Part shown: positions 10,067-21,363 of the stretch, in pieces
Position numbering within the stretch: position 1 is the stretch's first letter
Layout: each line of letters opens with the position of its first letter
Origin: Rhexocercosporidium sp. MPI-PUGE-AT-0058
Taxonomy: Eukaryota > Ascomycota > Leotiomycetes > Helotiales
Length of the DNA stretch: 64,000 bases
Direction: 5' to 3'
Assembly: GCA_020746875.1 (NCBI GenBank)
Contig: JAGTJL010000042.1
Span: 1 to 64,000 of the forward strand
Translations under genes and position numbers: made by a program
The notes under the pieces: generated by a model
Told to the model about the DNA's origin: nothing
The model's input: only the letters and a program-made list of their open reading frames with translations
The model's database searches: none

Positions 10067-13000
10067 AAAGTAATTAATCGAGATAATAAACAAAAACCTT
10101 TAATTAAAATTATAGACTCTTTAATTACTCCTTTAAATCCTTAAAAAAGATTATACTCTTTCAGAAATAAATACTCGCACGCTAATATAGTTTACTTATA
10201 AGAAAAAGCTCGCTATTATTAAGGCAAGGCGAATTAATTTTAAAGAATAGTTTTAAAAATAAAAAGTGGCTTATTAAGATATTCTCTTATACGATTTACT
10301 AAACGTTAAAGGACCGCTAATAGTGCTTGATTTTATTAAGGCGGTATAAGAGAAGCTCGCACCGGAATAAGCGCGCGAACGGCATTCTGAATTACTAAGA
10401 GATAATACTCTTAAAGTAATAAATTAATACTTTTTACTTAATTATATTAATTAATTATCTGCTTTTAATAAAGAATTACTTATAGCCTCTAAATAATAAA
10501 AAATAATAAGCTTATATATTATTCTTAAAAGAAGATTAAATATTCCCGCAATCTCGTTAATTTAACGAAATTAATTGTTAAACACGCGAATAAATACCTA
10601 CCCGTATAAGTATTACTTTTATTATTATAAAGCTATTAATTATTATAGACTTCGGTATTATTACGACGGCTCGACGGCGAGCAACCTCAGGAATTTATTA
10701 TTAATAAAGGAAATTAAAAAGACTCGACTTTGACTAAAAAGCGATTTCCTTAACTTCTGCCGAGAAATCGCTAAATTCAATAAGAATATATTATTAATAA
10801 CGTAATTAGCTTTTAAACCGCCTTTTAGTAATTCTTTTTTTACTTAAGTATTAATAGTTCTTATAGTTTTAAAGTTAATTACTTTAATAAAAGCAAAATA
10901 TTTTAAAAACGTTTAAGTTTACTTTATAAGCTCTGAATTTCTTGACAAAGCTTTTACTACTACGGGAATATACGTTATTATAAATATAAATCGCTATCCG
11001 CTTATAAAGAGTACCTTACTCAATAACGGAGCTATTACTTATTTAATAAATTTAGAAGCTCTTTTTGTCTTCGAAAGCTTTATTAAATTTATTATAAATA
11101 ATAACGTTAAGGCCGGAACGTTAAGCTTAATAATTAAGGGCTGCGGTACTCGAGTCTTTAAAGGTGCTCTTTACGGCCTTAATAAACTAAATACAGGCGA
11201 TTTAATCCTTTTGAACGTCGCTATTATTAAAAGCTTTAATATTAATATTATTTCAGAAGCTCGCCTTTTATAAATAAGAGTTTAATATAACGGTTTAAAT
11301 TACATTTTACGCACGGGAATAACTGAGGATAATCTAGTTTTAAAGCAATTATAATAATAATTTAATTTAACTTTCTTTAAATATAAGCTTTTTAATTACT
11401 TTTCGGTTTCTTTAATTATTCGCCGTATTTTAACTCGCTTAAATCATAGCTTTTTAATATTTTTAATATTAAAAAAGAGCATCCGCTAAGGCTTTCAGTC
11501 GAGCAGACGATATTTGAAGCCACGAGTCGACGAAGCCTATTTATGGCACCTGCGCCTAAGTCATTAACTCGGTTAGAATGCGAGTATTATATAATAGCTA
11601 TTATATAATAAGTAATAAGTCGTTATTAATTAAAGAGAGCAGCTACCCGTCCTTTTTACTGCATTTCTTAAGATTTATTCGACTTTTTAGTAAAGTTTAA
11701 CGGAATAGCTGGCTTTTATTAATTAAGGACGAATACAATAAGAAATTCTATAAATAGCTTTTGAAAATTAAAGAATTAATCGCTGTCTTAAATGCTTTCA
11801 AACCGTTTAAAGCGTGAATAAAATGCCAATTCGGACTCTCGGTTTATAAAATACGCTAAGATAATAATACTTTAGTTATAAAGATTAATAAATTAATTAA
11901 ATATAAAAAGTAATATAAAAAGAGTAATATTAATATTAAATCTACCTCTTTATATATATACTAATTTAATAAAGGAGTTGAGTGCGTAGGCAAAGAAATA
12001 ATCGATAAATCGATTAAGATGCGCCTCTTTATTAATTTACCCCGGGCGCTTTAGACGGAATTAGTAATAACGGCAATTATTTTTTATAATATAAGTCCAT
12101 TTACTTATAAAGGCTTTAAGAGTCTTAACGAAGTGTTTTAAGCTTAATTTAAATAATATTTTCGGTATTACGACTCTAAGCTTACGCTGAAGCTAATAAC
12201 CGATTTACGGCCTGACTAAAGCAATTTATATATATACGGCTGTAAAGCTTATTTTATAATTAAAGACTGAGAAGCTCTTTATTAAAAGAGAGCTTTTAAA
12301 GTTAACCCGCGAGCGTATTTTAATTACTTAATTAAATACGTCTTATTTAATATTTATAAAATCTAAATGCCTTAATTATAATATATAATAATAATTCGGA
12401 ATATTACTTTTAATAAAACTCTCTTTTATTTAAGCTCTTTAAATATAAAAAAAGCGGTCGGCCAGCCGCGCTTAATATTAAAGGATCTTACGGAAATATT
12501 AAAAGAAGAAGAAGGAAATCAAGACGCTAGTTTTATTATAATTAACCGATTAAACGCACTTAATATATTAAAATTAAAAATACTATTTATTATTTTAAAC
12601 GGAAAATAACTAAGCGAAGTAATAAGCGCTATAGAAGTCGACGAGCTTATAAGCTCGGAGGTATTAAAACCTCTAATTAAGCTTTTAAGTTCGGGAGTAA
12701 AGTTATCTACTCTTCTTTTAATTAAATTAATAAAAGTAAATACGTTATTTTTAGCTAATTTAATAATTCTTAATTTTATTTAGTCGCTTATTAATAAGAA
12801 CTTAAGGGTGATTTAATTAAAAAAAAGTGCTAAACTTTTTATTTACGAATACCTTAATCAGGTCTTAAAACAAGCTAATATTTCAAGACAGTTAGCGTTT
12901 AAGAGCGCAATTAAGAGATGTATTTTACGTAATATATTAAACTTTTAAAGTAATATAGGCCTTAAGCAGAAGTCGATATTATAAGTTATAATTTACTTTA

Positions 13001-16000
13001 AAAGATTATACGACCGAAAACGCGGTCTTAAGCGTCGGGGAGCATTTAAAGAAAATATCGGCCTTAAGTAATTAAAAGCTTTACTTTAAATAATTAAATA
13101 TAAAAAGCATTTATAATTATCGGAATTAAAAAAAGACAGAAAGTCAGGTTTACGCTTATTGCTTTCGGTTTTAATTAAATTAAATTCCGGCTTACTTAAA
13201 CTTTTTAAAAAGAAAAAAGTAAAAGACTAAATAATTAATAAAAGTCGAAAGACTCGAGTTAATAATAAGGTAATAAAACCGAATCGAAGCGTTTATATAA
13301 TAATTATTAAAGAATTAATTACGGAATTATTATAACCGTCAAATAACCGCGAGCACTTAAAAGATTTTCTAAGGATTTTCTAGCTTAGTTAAGAACTAAT
13401 ATAAAAAGACGGAAAAGACTTAAGCGTAGTTTACGCTATTATATTAGCGTTTATATTTAAAAATATCGAAATTTAATAATTAATTAAATTCTTACGGATT
13501 TATTAATTATAAATACTTAAGGACTTATTAAATTAAAAAGACTTTAAAGATTACTCATTAAGAGAGCACTTCCGAGCCGACGCTATTAAAGAGATTATTA
13601 ACCTTAAGTCGCGTAATTACTAAAGAGTCGTCAAATATACTTTTATTATTAAGTAACTAATTCCTTTAAAATAAATATTTCACGCTAAAGTCGATTCGTT
13701 AAGGTATTTAACTTGCTATTACTCCCGAGTCGTTATAAGAGAAGACTTATAGCCTAAAACGTTAATTTTGTTAATATATACAGTTATTTTAGCTATTTAC
13801 TCCTTTAAAACCGCTATAATTATTATAGTTTAATTTAATTTAAAAATGATTTAATTTAATATAATAAATACTTTTATTAACGCTAAAAGAAGTAAGACAA
13901 GTGCTCGCGTACGCTGCTATCTATCGGACGGTTTTAAATAAAACGGAATAATAATAGAAATTAATCGCGTACTTTACAGACTTAAGGATTCACCGGCGTT
14001 ATAATACGATGACTTTATTTATACTTTGACAACTTTAGGGTTAATCGCTTATAAAGAGGAGCCTTATATATTTATAAACGAGTAACGTATAATATTTATA
14101 ATATTTTATATCGACGATATTTAAGTACTTTATTATATTTCGGCTTTTAAAGACGCTAAATTAATTATTAACGGCTTAAATATAATATATAAGCTTACCG
14201 AAAGAGAGTAAACGGAGTAATTCTTAGGCGTTCGTATTATTAAAGATCGATTAGCGAAGATTATTTTTTTAATATATAATACTTATATTTAAAAAGTTGC
14301 TTTTCGATTTAAGTTAATAAATAGAAATTACTTAAGTATATTATTATTTTAAATTAAGTTACTAAAGAATTAAGAATAAGTTATTTTAGTTTAAATTAAA
14401 GAGTTTTAAGAAAAGGTTAAATCAATGCTTTATATTATAATTATATTATATATAGACGTTACTTTTATTATTTTAAAGCTTTTTCACTTTTTAATTAATT
14501 CTTTTTAAAAGCACTTAATTACAGTTAATTAAATAATTCGTTACTTTTTCGACATTTGTTTTTTAGTAATTACTTATAATTATAAGCTGCGCGACTCTTA
14601 CCTTATAATAATATTAAATGCTTCTTTTGCGGATAATATTAAGATAAAGCGATCTTTTAATAGATATATTTTTATATTTTTTAAAGATTTAATTTTTTAA
14701 AAAGTAATTTTATAAAATATAATTATTACGTTTATAATATAAGTAAAGCTTTTTAAAGTTAAGCGTATTAATAAGGAACTTATAATATTTTAGTAATTCT
14801 TTTAAGAATTATGCCTTAATATAAAAGCAGCTTAAATAATTTTCTATGATAATTAATAGACGATTTAGTTAATTATTAATGAAAATTAGCGTATTTTTAC
14901 TAAATTGCGCTACGTTAATATTCAAAATATATAATTACGTCAGGAGTTTTGAAAAAGTACTTTTATAATAAAATATCTTCTTACAGGCTATATACTAACT
15001 AACGGACTTATTAAAAACTTCTTTCGGCAGAAATTTAAAGTATTTATTACTCTTATTAACTTAATAGATATTCGTGCTTAATTAAAGTAATTCTTTTAAA
15101 AGACTTACTTTAAAGTAGTCTTTTATATATATTCTTTACTTTTCATTTATTCTTAAAGTGATTATATAATAAGCTTACTTTTTAATTAAAGAGCTTTATT
15201 TATATTATTATATATTCTTTTATAAAATTCTCTTTTTTAAATTTTTATTTATAATTTTATCTTATTAAAGATTAATTAAGCTCGAGGGTATAAATTATTA
15301 TATCTTAAAGAGTTAATTACTTTTAACGATTCTTTAATTTAAAGGTAAACGCAAGCTTTAGTTTTTAAAATATAAAAGGATACTTAAAAAGTAAGAAGTT
15401 CTTAAGCTTTAGAAAATAAGAGAGCAGCTTATTTATTAAAAGGTAGAAGGCCTAAAACCTCCCGAGTTAACTCGCTTAAAGTATTAATTATTATATTAAT
15501 TAGTTTTTTAACGCGAGCAGGTTAAGCTTCTTATTTAAGAGTAAGAATAACTCTACGAGTAAATATAATTTAAAAGGCCAGAATATTAAGGCCCGGATTA
15601 TAGGCGCGAGCAGTTCCGGTAATAGCTTTAGTAATAATAGTAGCGCAAGCAGCTTCAATTGTAGCAATAGTAATAAGATAATTAGCTACTTTTTTATTAC
15701 TTTTTTTAATAAAAAAAGCATTTATAACGGCAGTAATCTTTTCTTTAATAATATAAGTATAAGCTGCAAAAGTAGTTAAAAGCTTTTCTTTTTTTTTTAA
15801 AAGATTAATTAAATTAATTCGATTTTCTGGAAATAAAGCGAATAACTTATTATTTTCCTTATTATTATTATTTTTATTATTACCTTTAAATTCATTAGCA
15901 GTTCTTAAAGTAACTTTATTATTAAAACTAATAACAGCGTTAGTAGCAGCAGCTCTATTAATATTATTACTCTTAAGGCCGGCACGGACTGGGATTTTTA

Positions 16001-17003
16001 ACTGCTTTAGTTCTTAAAAAAATTAATAATAAATTAAAAAGCGAGAAAAAAGTAACTAAATCGACTTACTTTTTTATTAATTTTATTTTTTAATGTATTA
16101 TAATATATAAAGAAAGGAGCTTAAGTAGTAGCGGGAGTAATTACGTACTTATGGCCGGACGAGTAAGCGAAGTAACGAGTATTTTTTTTAACGGTATTAT
16201 AATATTAACCGCTACTTTTTATTTAAAAAGCGCTATTAATATAACTTAAATAAATTATTATGCGAATATCTATTAGCTACTTTAAAGCCCGGGGAGCAGC
16301 AGCGGCACGGCGAGGAGCGGGGGCGGGGACGGGAGTAGCCGATAATCGTGCTTTAGCGACGACTTTCTTCTTATTATTAATAATAGCCTTGGCTTATTAT
16401 AAGTTAATACGTATTCTTTAATTAATTAATTTTTAATCAGTCGATCTCCGATTAATAAATTGAAATTAATAAATCGAAAATCGAGCTACTTATCTTGCTT
16501 TAGCGAGTAAATTATCGTTTTATTATAACGATTCTGGCGGAGCGCTTAAAGACACCCATAATATCGAAGGGAATAGTTAATTAGTTAATTAATTAATAAA
16601 TTAATTAAGTAATAAATCGAGAGCAGTCGATTTATATATTGTCGAGTGTTTATAGGTTTAGGTTTAGTAAGAAAATCGTTAGTTTATATAATTAAGTTAT
16701 TTGCTTAATTATCGTATATAAGTGAATTTATTTACTTAATTCTTTCTTATTATTTGCTCTCGCTTAATATAGCTAATTATAATAGCAATAGCTTATTATT
16801 ATTAATTGCTTAAGAGGTGTGTCGTATAAGCACGGGCAGCTGCTCTCTTAGCATTATACGTGACTTAATTAGGTTCTATTACTGTAGACCGCCTTTAGGA
16901 GAATAACTGTCTTCTTTTAATTCTTAGGGCTTTTAGAATAATAATTAATCACTTTAATTCAATAACAACTGCTCACAGTGCTTTAATCCACTTCTACACC
17001 ACA
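10067..17003 (+). mobile_element. Copia-1 retrotransposon, copy A (5' end replaced or lost, RIP-degraded)
   Basis: From about 10067 this copy aligns along its length with copy B (52807-60746). Recognisable relics in order are the protease-like region at about 10984-11273 (LLNNGAITYLIN), the integrase region at about 11690-12360, and reverse transcriptase around 13980-14300 with FYIDDI at about 14103-14120. The 3' LTR is at 16820-17003. Stops stand mostly where Gln or Trp would fit. No 5' LTR is visible upstream, so no target duplication can be paired. A chimera or recombinant is possible. Confidence 0.8.
16820..17003 (+). repeat. Copia-1 3' LTR of copy A (184 bp)
   Basis: It starts TGTCGTATAAGCACGGGCAGC and ends CTACACCACA, and has the same 184 bp length as both LTRs of copy B. 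A purine-rich stretch, AAGAGGTG, stands just before it as a degenerate polypurine tract. Confidence 0.85.
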
Positions 17004-18213
17004 ACAAAGCAATTAGAAGAAGTAACTGGCAGGCTCTTTAGCAATAGCTTTTTAATACGATTCTTTGCAATTGCTACCTTCTCTTTATTTATGCTAACGT
17101 CAACGACTATTAGCATGTAATTAATAAAGATAAGTGGACGACTTAAGTTCAGTTTAAGAAAGATATTATAAAAGCATTATTCTATGCTGAGAGCGGTGTA
17201 CCCGGATCAAGAAAACGCACTTATTCCCATGGGAATATTAACGAATCTCTGATTCCGGCACATCGCTATAAACAAGTCAGAATGATGTAGAAAGGGGAAT
17301 GCAAGTACTATAAAAGAGAGAGATATAGTAACACCAAAAGGATCGCTTTAGGAGAGATAACACCTAATTTACAGCGTCCTTCAGAGAGAAGGAGGTTTAT
17401 TATAAGCTGTAAAGAGTGCACCGTGTACCTCTATAAAGAGAGTGCTTATTTTGATAATTACCATAGCGCTATAAAGTAAATTTAAAGCAATTGATGATGA
17501 TCCGGCCTTGAAATGCGGCTCTCTGATTGGCCAGATACCCCTGTCGGACTAAAAGTGACAAGCGACGCCGGTCGATGGGATACCGCATTCCTCCTATTAC
17601 GGCGGAACGAAAAGCGGCCGATATTGGCACGTGTGCGTCCCCGTAGGGAGTCATGTGATGTGAGGCTTGGAATGTGGATTCGCTTCTTGAATATACCCTT
17701 TGTCATGGCGGACAGTCTTCTCGTCAGACTGCAGTGATCTGGACGTGAAAGATCAGGGCGCAGCCGGTTCCAAACTCCACCCGGACGACAACACGTGGTA
17801 CAACAGGCTGAGGCGTCCATCAGCTCTTACGGCGGCTGCAGGAGATCTTTTATTGGAGGGCTGGGTTTGAGAACTCCGGCTTGACCTTTTTGGGACGGGG
17901 TTTCAGCTGAGGCTAGGAATCATCACATCCCACATGGTAATGGTCTCTCGGTCCAACATTATAGCCTGATGCCAAAATTTTAGAACTCATCTACTTCAAG
18001 TCCTCAATGATATCTGTGAGCGTGGGGTCATTTCTTTGGAGGTGATTTCGCCCAAGGCTGACCACCATCAAATACCAATCTCCTAACTTCCGGACATTGG
18101 TATCAAATCGAACTTCTGATACATACCTGGCCAACTTCCTGAAGCATTGTCGACGATTCTCCGCCACTTCTTCAAAACTCACTCGGAACTCTACTTCTTT
18201 CACAGGGACAAGA
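17004..18213. other. Intergenic region upstream of the HET gene
   Basis: This is mixed to normal composition with no coding region I can support. Short open frames on both strands at 17469-17820 lack recognisable motifs. The last 120 bases are open in the HET frame but have no ATG, so they are taken as 5' untranslated sequence. GATTGGCC at about 17525 is a possible CCAAT-type element, although far upstream. Confidence 0.5.
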
Positions 18214-20394
18214 ATGGAGTTGGTCAAGGCTGAAGATTTTGAGCACCTTCCCCGCCCAGATATTTCGTACAAGAGTATCGAGTCTTTGCCACCTTTAGCT
18301 TATGATAAGCTCCCTGATGCTTCTTCTTTTCGACTGCTCCAAAGCATTGACATACTTGGGGATGTTATGCAATTCTCGCTCTTAACATTCTCGGTAGACT
18401 CCCCTCCTGATTATCGCGCTGTGTCCTACACTTGGGGCAGCCCAAATCCACTCGACAATCTGACCGCAGACCTGACTAAGCCTATTGTCTGCAATGGAAG
18501 CGCAGCGCTGATCACCGAGAATTTGTGGGGTTTCCTCAAAACCGTTCACTCCGGTGAGTGCTACCTATGGATTGATGCTCTGTGTATCAATCAGCAAGAT
18601 TTGGCAGAGCGCGGCCAGCAGGTCACGAAAATGGGCGAAATCTACTCGAAGGCTGTCGAGGTCATCGCCTGGCTTGGAGCTCTTGATGGGCCATCAGACG
18701 TTGCCATGAAGACTATTCAACAGTTTATCCCGCTCCTGAAAGCTTTCTATGAGAGTAGAGGTGTAGAGCTAGTGAGCTATAACTATGTAGATCCCAAATT
18801 CTGGACGCAAGTCGGGCGCGAACCTTTTACGGCTGAAGAGGCGAATGCCCTCACTTACTTTTTCAATCGTTATTGGTTTGAACGGACCTGGATCATCCAA
18901 GAAATCTTCTTCGCTAAAGACTTGATACTGGTGTGTGGACTACGCATGCTTGACTGGGAGACTGTGGTCATGATGTCTCGCTTCATCTACAACAGTAAAC
19001 TCTCAAAAAGATGGTCAAATCTACGTTACCATAGCATGAAGACACAGTGGACAAGAGAAATCGCTGTGGCGCCCATGATGTTAGAGAAGATGAGAGTGAT
19101 GTGCCAGGATGGTATCCCAATCAACGAAGATGAGAAACTGCCTCCGCTTTCTCAACTCGCCGACCATATGATTGAGCGAGCTTTCGTTCTTTTCCTCGGG
19201 CTCTTGGTGTCTGTCACCCGCACCTTTCAGTGTACCCGAGCAATTGACAAAGTTTACGCCCCTGCTTCATTAGCGCTCTATGTGTTTAGCGGGAGGCTCG
19301 ATCCGCAATTCTACGTACTGGATTACACAAAAGAGCCGTATCAAGTATTTGCTGAGCTTGGCGCATTACTTGTAACGCACAAGCAGAATCTGGAGCCCCT
19401 GTCATTCGTCGAAGATCGATCTTTCAGAGTCGAGCATCAACTTCCATCCTGGGTGCCCGATTTCGGTACCTTGGTAACCGGCCCTCTCATCGCACTCCCA
19501 GGCCAGTCCTTTGATTGCATGAAAGGATTGAAGAAAGAACCCAAGGTCTCTGTCTTTGGACGAGGTCTTTTGACTAGAGGTTACCAATTCTGCGATGTCG
19601 CCAAACTCGGACCTATCCATTTAGTCACGTCTAAATGGGGCGATCCAAAAGCGTATACGCCCAAGGACACGACCACATTCTCTATCAACCCGACCCCCTG
19701 GCTTCGATTCGCGTTCGAGATGAACCCCAGATATCCCAACGGCGAGTCATTCATCACGGCGTTTGTTGGCACCATAATTGCCAATCAGAAAGGAGAAAAA
19801 ATGAGTATCAACCGCCTCCTAGAATTTTTTCATCATTACCTTGTGTATACTTGCGTAAGGAGCCGAGACATGGATGAACTGTTAGCTCAAGTGAAGGAGA
19901 AGGTTGGAGAAGACCCTTCCGATATTCTTCCAATTTACAACCGCCTACAGGAGGAGTTTCCTAGATGGCCAATACTGGATGAATTCGAAAAGAGGCGCTT
20001 AACAACGGGGACCAATGTTGTTCCAACGCTGGATCAACTGATCCATTGGATTAACAAGTTTGTGCATCCCGGTCCAGAGCTGGAGGCAAATGTTAAGATC
20101 ACAGACATCTGCAGAACCTTTATTACAAATGCACATCTTGCTGCCATTACAGGGAGACGCCTCTTTCAAAGCGACGGGGGATGGATTGGACTCATTCCTG
20201 TTTCCGCGAGAAAAGGAGATGAGGTCTGGTTGATACCTGGCTCTAAGGTTCCACTGGTTTTAAGGAGAGTTCCTGGAAAGATGCTGTATGAGTTTCTTGG
20301 CGAGGCGTATGTTCACGGCATCATGTATGGGGAAATGTTCAAGGACTTCAAACCTGAGTTGATTAAAGAGATGGAGCAAATTCTGATAATCTGA
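18214..20394 (+). CDS. HET domain (heterokaryon incompatibility) protein
   Basis: This is an intact single-exon frame of 726 residues. The first ATG of the frame, at 18214, is used; the frame is open further upstream but without ATG. The HET domain lies near residues 60-220. Its conserved blocks are all present: PPDYRAVSYTWGSP, then YLWIDALCINQQD followed by IYSKAVEVIAWLG, and finally WFERTWIIQE. The C-terminal part ends with a segment common in HET proteins, around GDEVWLIPG and VPLVLRR. HET domains take part in non-self recognition and trigger cell death when fungal cells of different type fuse; biochemically the domain resembles TIR folds. The partner and specificity cannot be told from sequence. 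No RIP-like stop is present although RIP-degraded DNA flanks the island. Confidence 0.95.
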   Translation: MELVKAEDFEHLPRPDISYKSIESLPPLAYDKLPDASSFRLLQSIDILGDVMQFSLLTFSVDSPPDYRAVSYTWGSPNPLDNLTADLTKPIVCNGSAALITENLWGFLKTVHSGECYLWIDALCINQQDLAERGQQVTKMGEIYSKAVEVIAWLGALDGPSDVAMKTIQQFIPLLKAFYESRGVELVSYNYVDPKFWTQVGREPFTAEEANALTYFFNRYWFERTWIIQEIFFAKDLILVCGLRMLDWETVVMMSRFIYNSKLSKRWSNLRYHSMKTQWTREIAVAPMMLEKMRVMCQDGIPINEDEKLPPLSQLADHMIERAFVLFLGLLVSVTRTFQCTRAIDKVYAPASLALYVFSGRLDPQFYVLDYTKEPYQVFAELGALLVTHKQNLEPLSFVEDRSFRVEHQLPSWVPDFGTLVTGPLIALPGQSFDCMKGLKKEPKVSVFGRGLLTRGYQFCDVAKLGPIHLVTSKWGDPKAYTPKDTTTFSINPTPWLRFAFEMNPRYPNGESFITAFVGTIIANQKGEKMSINRLLEFFHHYLVYTCVRSRDMDELLAQVKEKVGEDPSDILPIYNRLQEEFPRWPILDEFEKRRLTTGTNVVPTLDQLIHWINKFVHPGPELEANVKITDICRTFITNAHLAAITGRRLFQSDGGWIGLIPVSARKGDEVWLIPGSKVPLVLRRVPGKMLYEFLGEAYVHGIMYGEMFKDFKPELIKEMEQILII

Positions 20395-21004
20395 GTGCGT
20401 TACGACGTAGAAGGAGGTATGCCGTCAGAAAGAAGCCCAGTAATAGCGGATAAGATAGTCAGCTCTTCGGTCGGGATTTGCCCCGGGAATTGTGGCCTTG
20501 GAGTTCTTTCTTCGGTTGCTACTGGTGGCGAAATTGGCGGGGCGAGTTACAACATCCTTCAAATGTCAAGTGAGCCCTATATCGACCTTTTGGGGTGTAT
20601 CCATCGGTTAGTTCTTATGATAACTTAGATGCCGAGTTACGGTCTTCAAGTACTCTAATACGAAGTCTCTACTTCAATCGCTCGTTTAAGAAGTCGATCA
20701 TCGCTGTGTGCATTGAGCAATTTACAAATTCGACGTGCTCCGACATCCCACCTCGTGTTCCTGGCTGCACCAACTCTTAATAATCACGGAGCATCTCGTA
20801 TCACCGATCCCTTGTCACTTTTCTTGAACGTCGCAGCGCCAAGGCCTAGTTCCTCCCATCCCGTATTGCTGGCCGGACTTCGCCGCAACGCTACTTCTGC
20901 TCAAGCACCAGGCATATATTGAGCCTCTGCAATCTCTTTCCTTAAACATCACTACTCACATCGATCCCCTCCTCCAGTTCAGAAGCATAGTTCTTTGTCT
21001 CAAG
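20395..21004. other. HET 3' flank and intergenic DNA
   Basis: Normal composition. Short open frames of 61-77 codons occur on the plus strand, but none shows a domain, signal peptide or splice structure I can support. The last part is rich in C and T, as expected upstream of the small secreted protein relic that starts at 21005. Confidence 0.5.
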
Positions 21005-21363
21005 ATGCGCTTCTCGACCTCTTCCGCCACATTGGCTTTCATTGCCGCTTTCGCCTCAGCTGCACCCAGCAGTGCTGTCGGTCGAGTAGCTGGCAACATC
21101 TATCCTTGCACAGACTCGACTTTCCCTGTTGGCAGCCCTTGCCCTTCTGGAATCTCTAGAGGAAGTGGATTTGTGCTGCTTTGAGAGTTGAGCCAGGTGT
21201 CTGCTGTATGTTAATTTTTGGCGCCGGTCTTACTCGTTAGAATTTCTAAACACCTCACAGACAACTGGGCATCCTTCCCCGCAGAAGATGTTGCACCGCT
21301 AATCAACAACCTGACATTCGTTGAGATCCCCGTCGTCCATGGTGGTATTTACGGCTGTGATAT
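21005..21363 (+). pseudogene. Small secreted protein, apparently frameshifted
   Basis: The ATG at 21005 opens a classic secretion signal: a short basic start, a hydrophobic Ala/Phe/Ile run and an Ala-rich cleavage region. Cysteines follow in TYPC-like and SPCPSG contexts. The frame stops at TGA 21182-21184. In another frame the sequence stays open to a strong splice donor (GTATGT at 21206), with an acceptor CACCTCACAG ending at 21260. The downstream exon reads YNWASFPAEDVAPLINN and ends YGCDIYL at a TGA at 21361-21363. The whole reads as a two-exon, cysteine-containing secreted protein of about 100 residues with a one-base frameshift before the intron. No family was recognised. An unusual intron could be an alternative to the frameshift. 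Confidence 0.45.

Noticed and set aside
16640..16670. GGTTTAGGTTTAG as a telomere-like repeat
   Set aside because: Only two imperfect units inside the Copia-1 3' region; copy B has the same place further mutated.
17469..17820. Overlapping open frames of 61-112 codons
   Set aside because: Chance frames in GC-richer DNA; no motif on either strand.
18097..18213. Longer HET start at TTG 18097
   Set aside because: The upstream part has no ATG and no HET family similarity; the ATG at 18214 is the natural start.
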